Shown here: in pieces, positions 9,224 through 19,400 of the stretch | Numbering within the stretch: position 1 is the first letter of the stretch | How the letters are laid out: every line of letters begins with the position of its first letter | Source: Lachnospiraceae bacterium | GTDB taxonomy: Bacteria > Bacillota > Clostridia > Lachnospirales > Lachnospiraceae | Reading direction: 5' to 3' | Length of the DNA stretch: 48,424 bases | NCBI GenBank assembly: GCA_024680055.1 | Contig: JAILCP010000001.1 | Span: forward strand, 1 to 48,424 | Notes under the pieces: generated by a model | Database searches by the model: none | What the model was told of the DNA's origin: nothing | The model's input: the letters and a program-made list of their open reading frames with translations, nothing else | Made by a program: the position numbers and the translations under genes

Positions 9224-10504
9224 ATGAGAGACATTTCCCAATTACAAACGGAAATCAGAGACGACGTATACCGTGAGATTCTGCAAAATCTCTATGTAGA
9301 CACAGCTCTTTTAGATAAACAAAAAGAACGCTATTGCCATGCCATAGATTGTTATAAAGAACACTTTTCCGATAAGGAGGTTGCCATTTTCAGTGCTCCT
9401 GGACGCAGTGAAATCGGTGGCAATCACACCGATCACCAACACGGCAACGTGCTTTGCGCCGCCATTCATCTGGATGCCATTGCCGTTACCGGCAAACGAG
9501 ACGATAACGTAATATCCATAAAGTCCGAAGGATACCCTATGATTCAGGTATCCCTTGATGACCTTGTCCCCTCAGAGGCCACAGGTGCTTCCACCGCGTC
9601 CCTTGTACAAGGCGTTGTGGCTGGTTTTAAGGCACATAATTACCGCATCGGTGGATTTAATGCCTACATTGCCAGCGACGTCTTAATCGGCGCAGGACTA
9701 TCTTCCTCAGCTTCTTTTGAAGTACTGATAGGCACCATTTTATCGGGCTTGTACAATGACATGTGTGTGCCGGCCATGGAGATCGCAAAAATCGGCCAAT
9801 ATGCCGAGAACGTTTTTTTCAAAAAACCATGCGGTCTCATGGATCAGGCCGCCTGTGCCCTTGGAAGTATGGTACATATTGATTTTTATAATCCAAATGA
9901 ACCAAAGATTGAACAGGTTGATTTTCAACCGGCAACTGTGGGATACTGTTTATGCGTCACAAACACCAAAGGCTCCCACGCCTCTTTAACAAAAGAGTAC
10001 GCATCCATTCCAAAGGATATGAAGGATGCTGCAGGGGTATTTCACAAAGAATTTTTGGCAGAGGTTCCCTTGGACCTTGTCTATTCCAACCTGTCAGAGA
10101 TTCGAGAAAAGGCCGGTGATATGGCCGCCCTTCGCGCCATTCATTTTGTAGAGGAAACCAAACGCGCCGTTGCGGAAACCGAAGCGTTAAAGAAGGGAGA
10201 TTTTAAAGAATTTTTAGCCCTGGTAAAGGCCAGCGGAGATTCTTCCTACAAATACCTTCAAAACGTTTTTACCCCAAGGGATGCAGAGCATCAAAGCCTT
10301 TCCATCGGCCTTGCTTTTAGCGACCATTTACTTCATAATGAGGGTGCGTCCCGGGTTCACGGTGGCGGATTTGCAGGAACCATTCAGGCCTTTGTTCCAA
10401 AAGAGCTGGTAACGTCCTACAAAGATTCCATGGATGAATTATTTGGTGATGACGCATGCACCGTATTGCAGATCAGAAAGTACGGCGGAATTCAAGTGAT
10501 GTAA
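9224..10504 (+). CDS. galK: Galactokinase
   Basis: This 426-residue GHMP-family kinase phosphorylates galactose to galactose-1-phosphate, the entry step of the Leloir pathway. The sugar-binding signature is APGRSEIGGNHTDHQHGN, the GHMP ATP loop is IGAGLSSSASFEVL, and the C-terminal motif is VHGGGFAGTIQAF. AGGAGG is seven bases upstream of ATG 9224, so I reject the longer frame from 9194. It is followed after 12 bp by galE. No galT is present in the window. Confidence 0.95.
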   Translation: MRDISQLQTEIRDDVYREILQNLYVDTALLDKQKERYCHAIDCYKEHFSDKEVAIFSAPGRSEIGGNHTDHQHGNVLCAAIHLDAIAVTGKRDDNVISIKSEGYPMIQVSLDDLVPSEATGASTASLVQGVVAGFKAHNYRIGGFNAYIASDVLIGAGLSSSASFEVLIGTILSGLYNDMCVPAMEIAKIGQYAENVFFKKPCGLMDQAACALGSMVHIDFYNPNEPKIEQVDFQPATVGYCLCVTNTKGSHASLTKEYASIPKDMKDAAGVFHKEFLAEVPLDLVYSNLSEIREKAGDMAALRAIHFVEETKRAVAETEALKKGDFKEFLALVKASGDSSYKYLQNVFTPRDAEHQSLSIGLAFSDHLLHNEGASRVHGGGFAGTIQAFVPKELVTSYKDSMDELFGDDACTVLQIRKYGGIQVM

Positions 10505-10516
10505 GGAGAACTTAGA

Positions 10517-11509
10517 ATGAAGAGTATTTTGGTATTAGGCGGAGCGGGATACATCGGCTCCCACACCGTATACGAATTAATTGATAACGGAAAAGATGTG
10601 GTTGTCGTGGATAACCTGCAGACCGGACACAAAGAAGCCATTCACCCAAAGGCCAGATTTTACCAGGGTGACATCAGAGATCGTAAATTTATGGACTCTG
10701 TTTTTGAAAAAGAAGACATTGGAGGGGTCATTCACTTTGCTGCCTGCTCTCAGGTTGGAGAAAGCATGCAGGACCCGTTAAAATATTACAACAATAACCT
10801 CTATGGAACTGAGGTGGTTTTGGAAAGTATGGTAGCCCACGGAATTGATAAGATTGTATTCTCTTCCACCGCTGCCACATACGGTGAACCGGAAAATATT
10901 CCAATTGTGGAAACCGATGCCACCGTTCCAACCAACTGCTATGGCGAAACCAAGCTTTCCATGGAAAAGATGATGAAATGGACCGGGGTTGCCCATCCTT
11001 TAAGATATGTGGCACTTCGCTATTTTAACGCCTGCGGCTGTCATCCAAACGGACTTTTGGGAGAGGGCCACGATCCGGAAACCCATTTGATTCCAATTAT
11101 TTTGCAGGTGGCCAACGGCACTCGGCCATCCATTTCCATTTTCGGTAACGATTACGATACCAAAGACGGCACCTGCGTCCGTGATTATATTCACGTATGT
11201 GATTTAGCCACAGCTCATATTTTAGCGTTGGAATATTTAATGGAAGGCAAGGAAAGCAACGTCTTCAACCTTGGAAACGGTGTTGGTTTTACCGTTTCTG
11301 AAGTTATTGAATGCACCCGCAAGGTTACAGGACATCCAATCCCTGCAGTGATTGCACCTCGTCGTGCCGGCGATCCTTCTACCTTAATCGCCTCCAGCCA
11401 AAAGGCCAAAGAGGTATTACACTGGAATCCCAAATACGATTCTTTGGAAACCATTATTGAGACTGCCTGGAACTGGCACAAACAACACATCAACGGTTAC
11501 AATTCCTAG
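10517..11509 (+). CDS. galE: UDP-glucose 4-epimerase
   Basis: This 330-residue extended short-chain dehydrogenase interconverts UDP-galactose and UDP-glucose. It has the Rossmann motif GGAGYIGSHT at residues 8-17, the catalytic Ser/Thr block FSSTAATYGEP and the Tyr-x3-Lys pair YGETK. AAGGAG lies just upstream of the ATG and the gene follows galK in the same transcript. It is closed by a strong terminator. Confidence 0.95.
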   Translation: MKSILVLGGAGYIGSHTVYELIDNGKDVVVVDNLQTGHKEAIHPKARFYQGDIRDRKFMDSVFEKEDIGGVIHFAACSQVGESMQDPLKYYNNNLYGTEVVLESMVAHGIDKIVFSSTAATYGEPENIPIVETDATVPTNCYGETKLSMEKMMKWTGVAHPLRYVALRYFNACGCHPNGLLGEGHDPETHLIPIILQVANGTRPSISIFGNDYDTKDGTCVRDYIHVCDLATAHILALEYLMEGKESNVFNLGNGVGFTVSEVIECTRKVTGHPIPAVIAPRRAGDPSTLIASSQKAKEVLHWNPKYDSLETIIETAWNWHKQHINGYNS

Positions 11510-11523
11510 GATATATATAGAAA

Positions 11524-11564
11524 AACCAACAGAAGCGCCGGTTATTCCGACGCTTCTGTTGGTT
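11524..11564. terminator. Bidirectional terminator galE / diguanylate cyclase
   Basis: A perfect 14-bp stem (AACCAACAGAAGCG with its complement at 11551-11564) encloses a 13-nt loop. An A run precedes it and a T-rich run follows. It serves convergent galE and the GGDEF gene and overlaps the 3' end of the latter. Confidence 0.9.
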
Positions 11565-13350
11565 CTTTATCTGAAAAAGTCAAATAATTTCCTTCATGTT
11601 TTTTACTTAAATACATCGCTCTGTCCGCAGCTGTATATAACTCATCAAAGGAGGTTTTATAACTTCCGTCATACTCCACAGCTCCCACGCTGACACAAAC
11701 ATTGATGTCCTGCAGCTGCTCAATGGAGATTTTCTTAATTTTGCTAAAAAATCGTTCCACGCTCTTTTTATATATGAGTCTGGTATTCTTCCCTGTAATG
11801 TAGAAACCGAATTCATCGCCTCCAAGGCGCATGGTAACGTCCACATCACGAAATGATTGCTTCAAACAATTGGCAATCTCTATTAACACCTGATCTCCCA
11901 CAGCATGTCCGTGAGTATCGTTAATCAGTTTAAAATGGTCACAGTCCATTATACAAAACAGGCCCGCAGTTCTCTCCTTTAGCAGCTCGCTGACCTGCTT
12001 TTGCCCACTGGTACGGTTACGAATCTTAGTCATTCCGTCAATTTCGGAAATTTCCAACAAATGATTCTTCATTCGTTTCTCTTCGTCAATATCCTGTACC
12101 GCAAAAAGAAAATGCTTCGGTATTCCTTTTTCATAATCGGTAGGAATCCAAAGTGCTCTGCTCCATCCTACCACACTGTCTTCGTATTCACAGGCAATAA
12201 ATTCCTTATCGCCGATTCGTTTCATTAGGGTAAAAAGGTTTACAAACTCAATATAGGAATCCCTGCTATGTTCTTTTACCGCAAAGTAACACCAGTTCAA
12301 AAAGGATTTCTGAATATCCCCTTTGCTGTCAAACAGTTCTCTGATACTGTCGCTGGCGCCGATTTCTTCAAAAGAACCGTCAAAGCGATCCACATAATAA
12401 ATGGCCACAAAACTCTTCATCAAACCGCCTACAATCTGCATCTGTTCCTGCAGTTCTTTGTTCTTCTCATTTACAGAATCATAGGCACTCTGCAGTTTCT
12501 TCTTACTGGCTTCTTCCTTCTCAATGCTCTCGGTGATATTCACCACATAACCACGGTATTGAAGCACGTCCTTCTCTGTACTTTCCACCTGGGCCCCTCC
12601 GGCACGCAGCCAAATCCATCCCTTCAACGGATGCTTCCATCGATAAGTGGATTCTGAAAAGTTCTCCCTGGACATACTTCTTAGGGATGTAATTACATTC
12701 TTGCGATCCTCATTGTGAATTCTTCCAAGCCATTCCTGATAGGTATCTTCTTCATCGGCCAAAAACCCTTGTCCAAGAAGCATTCGTATGGTGCTGTCCA
12801 TGTACATCTTAGGTTCTTTACCCTCTCTTCGTTCCATAGTCCAAAGGCCGGTGGATAAATTGGAAAGGGTTCTTTCTGTTTCCACCCGGTTTCTGGCCAA
12901 TTCTTCCTTGGCCAAATCCCGCTCTGCCATGGTCGTTTCCAACTGTCTGGCAAGATCGTCCACGCATCGAAAGGCAATCACCGCATTTCCTTCATCTCCA
13001 ACTTTCACAAACAACATTTCAAAAAATTCACGTCCGCTTAAATTGGGTTCTGCACGGTAACGTAACACAAAGCTGCCTTCTGCTTCCAGGCGCTTCTTTA
13101 CCTTTTTCCGGTCCGTTTCCCGTTTCATATATTCTTTCTGTTCATCCACCACCACAATATCAATGATATCAAGCAGTGTCTGTGTCAGGCAATTGGTGGA
13201 TTTTGCAAGACCTCTTGCTTCGGTATTAAGGTCTCCCTCTAATCTGTACAAAATAAAAGTATCCTTGTCTAAATCTACATAGTAGACGGAAGGATACTCC
13301 ACACTTAATGCCTCTAATATCTTGAAATCTAAGTTCCTATTGTCTTTCAC
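11542..13350 (-). CDS. PAS-GGDEF diguanylate cyclase
   Basis: This 602-residue cytosolic signalling enzyme makes cyclic di-GMP from GTP. The C-terminal 170 residues are a GGDEF domain with intact RLGGDEF (about residue 510), and an RxxD inhibitory site (RDVD) lies five residues before it, so product feedback is likely. Residues 170-300 look like a PAS/PAC fold (YRWKHPLKGWIWLRAGG, YRGYVVNITE), a coiled coil spans about 295-325, and another PAS-like segment follows. No membrane segment is evident. I place the start at the GTG at 13350, behind AGGAG. The longer ATG frame begins inside the -35 box of a good promoter. Confidence 0.9.
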   Translation of the reverse strand: MKDNRNLDFKILEALSVEYPSVYYVDLDKDTFILYRLEGDLNTEARGLAKSTNCLTQTLLDIIDIVVVDEQKEYMKRETDRKKVKKRLEAEGSFVLRYRAEPNLSGREFFEMLFVKVGDEGNAVIAFRCVDDLARQLETTMAERDLAKEELARNRVETERTLSNLSTGLWTMERREGKEPKMYMDSTIRMLLGQGFLADEEDTYQEWLGRIHNEDRKNVITSLRSMSRENFSESTYRWKHPLKGWIWLRAGGAQVESTEKDVLQYRGYVVNITESIEKEEASKKKLQSAYDSVNEKNKELQEQMQIVGGLMKSFVAIYYVDRFDGSFEEIGASDSIRELFDSKGDIQKSFLNWCYFAVKEHSRDSYIEFVNLFTLMKRIGDKEFIACEYEDSVVGWSRALWIPTDYEKGIPKHFLFAVQDIDEEKRMKNHLLEISEIDGMTKIRNRTSGQKQVSELLKERTAGLFCIMDCDHFKLINDTHGHAVGDQVLIEIANCLKQSFRDVDVTMRLGGDEFGFYITGKNTRLIYKKSVERFFSKIKKISIEQLQDINVCVSVGAVEYDGSYKTSFDELYTAADRAMYLSKKHEGNYLTFSDKEPTEASE

Positions 13351-13384
13351 GGTTATTCTCCTGATAAAGCGATAATCAATTGTA

Positions 13385-13413
13385 ATTATAAAGGATTCTC
13401 CGGGATATATCAA
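13385..13413 (-). promoter_or_regulatory. Promoter of the diguanylate cyclase gene
   Basis: On the minus strand, TTGATA (13408-13413), a 17-bp spacer and TATAAT (13385-13390) form a near-consensus vegetative promoter. The predicted start is about 28 bases before the GTG at 13350. Confidence 0.8.
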
Positions 13414-13424
13414 CTGAATAAAAT

Positions 13425-13456
13425 GTGAAAAGCATGGCCTAAGCCATGCTTCTCAC
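13425..13456. repeat. Long inverted repeat upstream of the GGDEF promoter
   Basis: A 14-bp arm (13425-13438, containing AGCATGGC) pairs with 13443-13456 around CTAA with one mismatch. On the minus strand a short T-rich stretch follows. It may terminate stray transcription ahead of the GGDEF promoter or be a regulator site. Confidence 0.6.
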
Positions 13457-13523
13457 TGCGCGTTATTGAAATTATATGGATGATTATTTCGGATTTGTCT
13501 TATAGAAATTACTTTCCTTGACA

Positions 13524-13585
13524 GGTATTATAATACCCCAGGTACAGGTTTTTCGCAAAAACCATTTTGTTTCTTGACAAGAAAC
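13524..13585. promoter_or_regulatory. Stacked palindromes around the XRE gene promoter
   Basis: Three perfect dyads lie in 62 bp: GGTATTATAATACC (13524-13537), GGTTTTT-CGC-AAAAACC (13547-13563) and GTTTCTT-GAC-AAGAAAC (13569-13585). The last one contains the -35 box of the XRE gene promoter. They are candidate operators, possibly for the XRE protein itself. Confidence 0.55.
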
Positions 13586-13602
13586 ATTCATTTTGTTAGA
13601 AT
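13574..13602 (+). promoter_or_regulatory. Promoter of the XRE regulator gene
   Basis: TTGACA (13574-13579), a 17-bp spacer and TAGAAT (13597-13602) make a consensus-like promoter. The leader would be about 95 nt and contains another dyad, TAGAAT-CT-ATTCTA, at 13640-13653. Together with the cyclase promoter this accounts for the 355-base gap 13351-13705. Confidence 0.8.
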
Positions 13603-13705
13603 CGTAACAGGAAATTTTTTCCAAATATCTAGGGGGTTTTAGAATCTATTCTACGTTTGAAAATTTATTTTTTAAACTAAAAGTAGATTTTAAGGAAACA
13701 GAAAA

Positions 13706-14413
13706 ATGTATAAAAATAATTCAATTCAAGATTTCGTTGGGGAAAACATTAAGAAATTCAGAAAGGCGGAAGGCCTTTCTCTTGAGGAATTGGCAGGACG
13801 TGTTTACAAGAGTAAGTCCACCATTTCCAAGTATGAAAAGGGCACTATTTCCATTGACATTGCCACACTGGATGAAATCGCCAAGGCATTGGAAGTGGAC
13901 GTGTCCATGCTTTTATCCATGCCGGATGCACCAAAAAACGTCTCGGCCATGGGCAGACAATTGGACGATCGTTATTTTTACGCTTATGACGGCAGAAGTA
14001 AGCGCATTATTAAAAGCGTTATTGAAACCTATGCCACAGAGGATCCTAAGACCTACGCCGTTCGATTCTTTTATGACGTGCCTCGTTATGACAAGAAAGA
14101 TGAGTGTTCCTCACTTTTTAAAGGAGAATGTGCCAAGTATGAAATGCTTGAGAACTTCTCCCTTGAAAATATGCGTCATCCCATTGAACAATTGTGGATG
14201 TGTCTTGCGGGAGGTCTTTCCCACAATCAGCTTCAGCTGGGACTTTTTGCCGGCTTATACAACACCACACTGCTTCCGGCAGTTCGTAAAGTGGCCGTCA
14301 GTCCCGCACCGATTCCGGAGTCGGAACTAATGAAGTACCTTCTTCTTACCAAAGAAGACTTTCAAAAAATCAAAAAAATGAACCTGTTCATTATTGACGA
14401 GTTCATTTCCTAA
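13706..14413 (+). CDS. XRE-family helix-turn-helix regulator
   Basis: This 235-residue protein has an N-terminal XRE/Cro-type DNA-binding domain at residues 10-66 (IKKFRKAEGLSLEELAGRVY, then KSKSTISKYEKG). The C-terminal domain of about 165 residues is of no recognised family and contains YAVRFFYDVPRYDKKDE and a LWMCLAGGLSHNQ stretch. The larger C-terminal part suggests a sensor or dimerisation role. The only start signal is a weak AAGGAA site before ATG 13706. It is monocistronic and divergent from the diguanylate cyclase. Targets are unknown; autoregulation is suggested by the promoter dyads. Confidence 0.85.
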   Translation: MYKNNSIQDFVGENIKKFRKAEGLSLEELAGRVYKSKSTISKYEKGTISIDIATLDEIAKALEVDVSMLLSMPDAPKNVSAMGRQLDDRYFYAYDGRSKRIIKSVIETYATEDPKTYAVRFFYDVPRYDKKDECSSLFKGECAKYEMLENFSLENMRHPIEQLWMCLAGGLSHNQLQLGLFAGLYNTTLLPAVRKVAVSPAPIPESELMKYLLLTKEDFQKIKKMNLFIIDEFIS

Positions 14414-14421
14414 AAAAATTA

Positions 14422-14445
14422 AGTCGGGGATTTTCATCCCCGACT
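14422..14445. terminator. Bidirectional terminator XRE gene / gap
   Basis: AGTCGGGGA pairs with TCCCCGACT around TTTTCA, with A-rich sequence before and T-rich sequence after. It lies between convergent genes. Confidence 0.9.
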
Positions 14446-14454
14446 ATTATATTC

Positions 14455-15471
14455 TTATTTATTGCATGTGTTGTACATATGCTCTACCAAATCAAGAACC
14501 TTGCTACTGTAACCCCACTCGTTGTCATACCATGCAAGTAATTTTACAAAGTGGTCATTTAACATAATTCCTGAAGTTTCATCGAAGATACAAGTCTCTG
14601 TGCATCCCTTTAAGTCCTGAGATACCACATCTTCGTCTACATATCCGATGATACCTTTCATTTCGTTTTCGGAAGCCTTCTTAATGTGCTCACAAATATC
14701 ATCATAATCTGCCTTCGTTTTCAAACGTACTGTTAAGTCAACGATGGAAACATCATTTACCGGTACTCTGAAGGACATACCTGTAAGTTTTCCCTTCATA
14801 TCCGGGATAACAAGTCCGCAAGCCTTTGCTGCACCTGTGGTAGATGGAATAATGTTGTTAAATACAGAACGTCCTGTTCTCCAGTCACGTCCGGCTCTTG
14901 CATCAACTGCCTTCTGTTTTGCAGTTGCAGCGTGAATGGTTGACATTAAACCTTCTTCAATTCCATATACATCGTTAATTACTTTTACAAGTGGCGCAAG
15001 GCAGTTTGTTGTACAGGATGCATTGGATACCACATCCATGTCCGGTGTATATTCAGTATGATTTACACCCATAACGAATGTCGGCATAATGCTGTCTTTA
15101 CTTGGAGCTGTGATTACAACTTTCTTAGCTCCCTGTGCCAAGTGTTTGGATGCTTTCTCTACGGTGTTAAACTGGCCTGTAGATTCAATAATGTACTCTG
15201 CTCCACAGCTTGCCCAATCAATTTTCTCGATTTCACTTTCGCTGAAAACTCTGATCTTCTTGCCGTTTACAATGATACAATCTTTTCCGGCTTCTACCGT
15301 TCCGTTAAATCTTCCATGTACACTGTCATAACGAATCATGTAAACCATATGTGGAATATCTGCATTTCTTAAATTAATACCACATAAGTTAAATACATCA
15401 CTACGTTCCATAATCAGACGAAATACTACTCCGCCGATTCGTCCAAAACCATTAATACCTACGTTAATCAT
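14455..15471 (-). CDS. gap: Glyceraldehyde-3-phosphate dehydrogenase, unusual cofactor loop
   Basis: This 338-residue enzyme of central glycolysis oxidises glyceraldehyde-3-phosphate to 1,3-bisphosphoglycerate, or the reverse. It has the Rossmann motif GINGFGRIG at residues 5-13, the active-site Cys153 in SNASCTTNC, and His180 in STIHAAT. The loop after the second beta strand reads GINLRNADIP, whereas NAD-specific enzymes usually have IND (Asp near 34) here. Loss of that Asp, also seen in NADP-linked GapB, suggests altered cofactor choice. It is monocistronic with its own promoter. No pgk or tpi is nearby. Confidence 0.93.
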   Translation of the reverse strand: MINVGINGFGRIGGVVFRLIMERSDVFNLCGINLRNADIPHMVYMIRYDSVHGRFNGTVEAGKDCIIVNGKKIRVFSESEIEKIDWASCGAEYIIESTGQFNTVEKASKHLAQGAKKVVITAPSKDSIMPTFVMGVNHTEYTPDMDVVSNASCTTNCLAPLVKVINDVYGIEEGLMSTIHAATAKQKAVDARAGRDWRTGRSVFNNIIPSTTGAAKACGLVIPDMKGKLTGMSFRVPVNDVSIVDLTVRLKTKADYDDICEHIKKASENEMKGIIGYVDEDVVSQDLKGCTETCIFDETSGIMLNDHFVKLLAWYDNEWGYSSKVLDLVEHMYNTCNK

Positions 15472-15527
15472 TACTGTTCCTCTTTTTCTTTTAATTCTTT
15501 AGTAGAATATTCATAATTGCCGTAAGA

Positions 15528-15556
15528 ATTCTAACACAGTATGTCAAAACATGCAA
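15528..15556 (-). promoter_or_regulatory. Promoter of the GAPDH gene
   Basis: On the minus strand, TTGCAT (15551-15556), a 17-bp spacer and TAGAAT (15528-15533) lie between the DMT transporter stop and the gap start, so gap is transcribed independently. Confidence 0.65.
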
Positions 15557-15579
15557 CCGCCATTTGTGAACTTTCCGTG

Positions 15580-16410
15580 TTATAAAAACAGCTGTGCGGC
15601 GCAAATCAGTGCCACGCACACATACTGTATAGGAGACATTTTTTCCTTAAAATAGAGCCTACTCACTATGTTTACAAGGATTATCACACCCACGCTGTAC
15701 ACCGGATACACCACGTATGACGGCAATATCAGTACAGCTCTTAATATCAGCCATGAAGAAAAATAATTAAAGATTCCCATGGCAATCCCCCAGAGAATCT
15801 CCTTTTTCTCCAGCGGTACCTTTTTAACAAGGCCCCAAACAAGACATATGATCATAGCCATAAAAAAGGTATAGAACAAAAATAAGTTGTCATATTCCCC
15901 AAGTTGTAAAATTCCCACCACTTTATTCATCATGTCGGTGCATCCACCCACCAGAAAAAGCAGCATCAAAAGAAGGGGATACTTTACTTTCTCCCCTCCT
16001 GCAGGCACTAAATTAATCAATAAAATGGCTGCCACAGAAAGTCCCACTCCAAACCATTGCCATCCCGTTGGGGTTTCCCCAAAGAAAACCACGGAAAGCA
16101 TTACGGGAACCAGCACTCCAAGATGGCTAAAAGCCGCTGCCAGTGCCGTTCCGTTTTTTCGGATATTGGCCTGGTTAATTAACAGAGTTCCTACGAACAA
16201 TCCACCATTTATTATACCAATGCAAAAAGTTTTTTGCATCCCCAAAGAAGCCGGAATCACCGACTTGTCTTTTAAAAACAGAAAGCAAAATAAGGTGGCC
16301 ACAAGGTAATTGACCCCCAGCATGACCTGGCTGTTTTTCTGCTCCTTGGTCATGCGAAGGGTTAAGGTCATGAGACTGCTGCACAGAAGTGCTCCGATCA
16401 AGTAAAACAT
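15580..16410 (-). CDS. DMT-superfamily (EamA-like) transporter
   Basis: This 276-residue membrane protein has about ten hydrophobic segments arranged as two repeats of five, the layout of drug/metabolite transporters. There is a conserved Gly-Glu-Thr-Pro turn (VVFFGETPTGWQW) and a C-terminal PSYVVYPVYSVGVIIL repeat. AGGAGG precedes the ATG at 16410. It lies 20 nt downstream of the hybrid histidine kinase gene on the same strand, probably as the last gene of that operon. The substrate is unknown; a metabolite or sugar linked to the upstream binding protein is a guess. No clear terminator follows. Confidence 0.8.
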   Translation of the reverse strand: MFYLIGALLCSSLMTLTLRMTKEQKNSQVMLGVNYLVATLFCFLFLKDKSVIPASLGMQKTFCIGIINGGLFVGTLLINQANIRKNGTALAAAFSHLGVLVPVMLSVVFFGETPTGWQWFGVGLSVAAILLINLVPAGGEKVKYPLLLMLLFLVGGCTDMMNKVVGILQLGEYDNLFLFYTFFMAMIICLVWGLVKKVPLEKKEILWGIAMGIFNYFSSWLILRAVLILPSYVVYPVYSVGVIILVNIVSRLYFKEKMSPIQYVCVALICAAQLFL

Positions 16411-16430
16411 GTGTTGTATTCCTCCTGTTG

Positions 16431-19400
16431 TTAGATAAATTTCTGAATCACCTTAAACAGCTTCTCAATGCTGATTGGTTTTGCAATGTGGTCATTCATA
16501 CCTGCTTCCATGGCATTTTTACGATCTTCCTCAAAGGCATTGGCTGTCATAGCCACAATCGGTGTGTTGGCAATGATTTCATTTTCCAGGTGTCGGATGG
16601 CTCTTGTTGCTTCGTAACCATTCATTTGCGGCATCATAATATCCATTAATACAAGATCGATAAATCCCGGTTTTTCATTTTCCATATAGTTCACAGCCTG
16701 CATTCCATCGGAGACGCTGTACACTTCAAAGCCCGCCTCCGTTAAAATGGTCTCGGCGATTTCTCTGTTCAAATCCACATCATCCACCAAAAGAATTCGT
16801 TTTCCTTTGAATTCTGCAGGAATCACATCCTTGTCTTCTTCCACCTTGCTGTTGTGGGTCTGAATATCCTGAATCACCCGATATAACTCTGATACAAAGA
16901 TTGGTTTCGGGCAAAATGCAGTAGCTCCCGCTTCCACAGCCTCTCTTTCAATATCCGTCCAGTCATAGGCGGTTAAAACCACAATCGGCGGTTCTTCTCC
17001 TACTTCTTTTCGAAGCTTTTTAATCAGTTCAAGGCCATTCATATCCGGCATAATCCAGTCCACAATGTAGCCATCATAGGCAGAACCCTCATCCTTTGCG
17101 TATTTTGTTCTTACCAGGGCATCATCGCCTCTGCTGGACCACTCTGCCTCCATGCCCATGTTCTTCAAAATACGGCATACGTTGATGCAGGCCTCTGTAC
17201 TGTCATCCACCACCAACGCTCTCTTTCCGTAAAGATTTGCGTAAGTCATGTTTTCCTTTGGATCGTCGCATACCTTTAAGCGAAGCTGAATGCTGATTTT
17301 GGTACCTTTTCCCGGTTCACTTTCAATGGAAATGGTGCCCTTCATTAAATCCACAATGTTTTTGGCAATGGACATTCCAAGTCCGGTTCCCTGAATAAAT
17401 CGTACGGAAGAGCGCTCCTCACGGCTGAAAGGTTCAAAAATATGTTTGACAAACTCTCTGCTCATACCGATACCGGTATCTTCCACTTCAAAAATAAAGT
17501 CTGCAAAACCATCCGGTGCATTTTCCTTTTCAATAATGCGAATGCACACATCTCCCCCTTCTTCGGTGAACTTAATGGCATTTCCCGCACAGTTTAAAAG
17601 TACCTGGTTTAATCGCAGTTTATCGCATTCCACGCACTCATGAGTAACGTTCATGGAATCAATAAAGAAGTTGATATTTTTCTTTTTCACATCGGCCTGC
17701 AAAATATTTCGAAGACTGTAAATAATCTCCGGCAGTTCACATGGTTTATTTTCAATCTGCACCTTTCCGCTTTCAATACGGCTCATATCCAGCACATCAT
17801 TGATCAGCGCCAAAAGGTGATTGTTGGCCGTTTCAATTTTGACAAGACAGTCTTTTACCCTCTCGGAGTCCTCCGCATGACTTATGGCCAGATTGGTAAA
17901 ACCGATAATTGCGTTCATCGGAGTTCTGATATCGTGAGACATGTTGTTTAAGAAGGTGGTTTTTGCCATGTTGGCGTGTTCCGCCACATTTAAAGCATCC
18001 TCCAGTTTTCGTTTCTGTTCCTGTTCGTTACGCACCTCTTCATCTGCATCTGCCAGACCCACAACGTAACCTACCTTGCTCTCCTCATTTTCAATGCAGG
18101 CAATGGTAATCTTGGCATAGCGGATACCTTCCGCACTATAGGAAGCATAGGTTCTGCTGATAACTTCCTCCGGCTCCATATTTTCTTTTAGCCAGTCAAA
18201 ATCCGTAACCTCTTTTACGCTGTCCCGATAAGAAATCTCCACGTACTTTTTAATCATGCGGTCTTTTTGCTCGCTGAAGCAAAAGTTTCTATGCTCTCCA
18301 AGCCCAAATGCCCGAATACTTTCGTCACTTAGCACATACGGAATGGCAGTATCTGTATCCGGATACAAATAACATACGGTATGATACTTGTTCGCCAGGG
18401 CATTTACAATTCGACTATAGCGGAATTTCTCTCGTTCTTCCTCAAGAAGCTTACTCTCCATGGCGATTTTCTCTTTTTCCACTTCGTTTTCTTTTTCTTG
18501 TTTATAACGTTTGCGCTCCAGTTTTGCCAACGTCAACTGTGCAATAATGGCAGTTAAAATCAATCCTGCAAGGATAATTTTCATCTGTAGCTGTCCGTAC
18601 TTTGTAATCTCATTCCGAATCGCATCAATTTCGTCATCAAAGGTGCCGCCTTTGACACATACAGACATGTACCAGTCTGTGCCGGCCACCTTACTGTAGT
18701 ACATATTGTAGTTTTCTTTTCCGGCATAAAACTCAAAATATCCGTCATCACCTTTTTGCATGCTGCTTTTTATCACATCCGCATCGGTACCTTCTTCCAG
18801 AGTACCGTATTTATCCAACAGGTCAAAAAGATTATCCTCGTATTTGCTGAACTTATTACTGGATATAAAGGTTCCGCTTTGATCCATCAGATTACAATAA
18901 ATACGGTTCTCCCCTGTGGTGGTGGAAAACAAATCGATAATAGAGTCGGTATAAATACCGCAAAGACAGGACGTTACCTGATTTCCCAAAATGGTAAGGT
19001 TCTCCACCGGACAGGCTAAAATAATCATATCCCTGTGATTTCCGGATTTAATGGAAGTAATGGTGGGTCTGATAATTTCATCCGCCAAAAAGCTGCATCG
19101 CGAAATACTTGAGAACGTTGCCTCCTCGGTATACACCATGCCGGTATCATCCACAAAAGCAAAAAGGTTTAATCCGTTTACTTTTTTAATGTTCTTGATT
19201 TCTTTTCGAAGCTCTGCCTTGTCATCCATGTCTTTTTCCGAAAGCACTTCCACAATGGAGTCCATTCGATTCAGACGTTCTCTGAGCATTTTCATTAAAA
19301 CCGCACTTCGACGCTCTGAAATTTCCTTCAGATAAAATGCATTCATTTCCCAAATTACTTCATCTGACTTTTCAGAGGATGACTTTTGAAACACCTGACC

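Noticed and set aside
11542-13413. ATG at 13413 as start of the diguanylate cyclase
   Set aside because: This codon lies in the -35 element of a TTGATA-17-TATAAT promoter. A GTG with AGGAG at 13350 is better.
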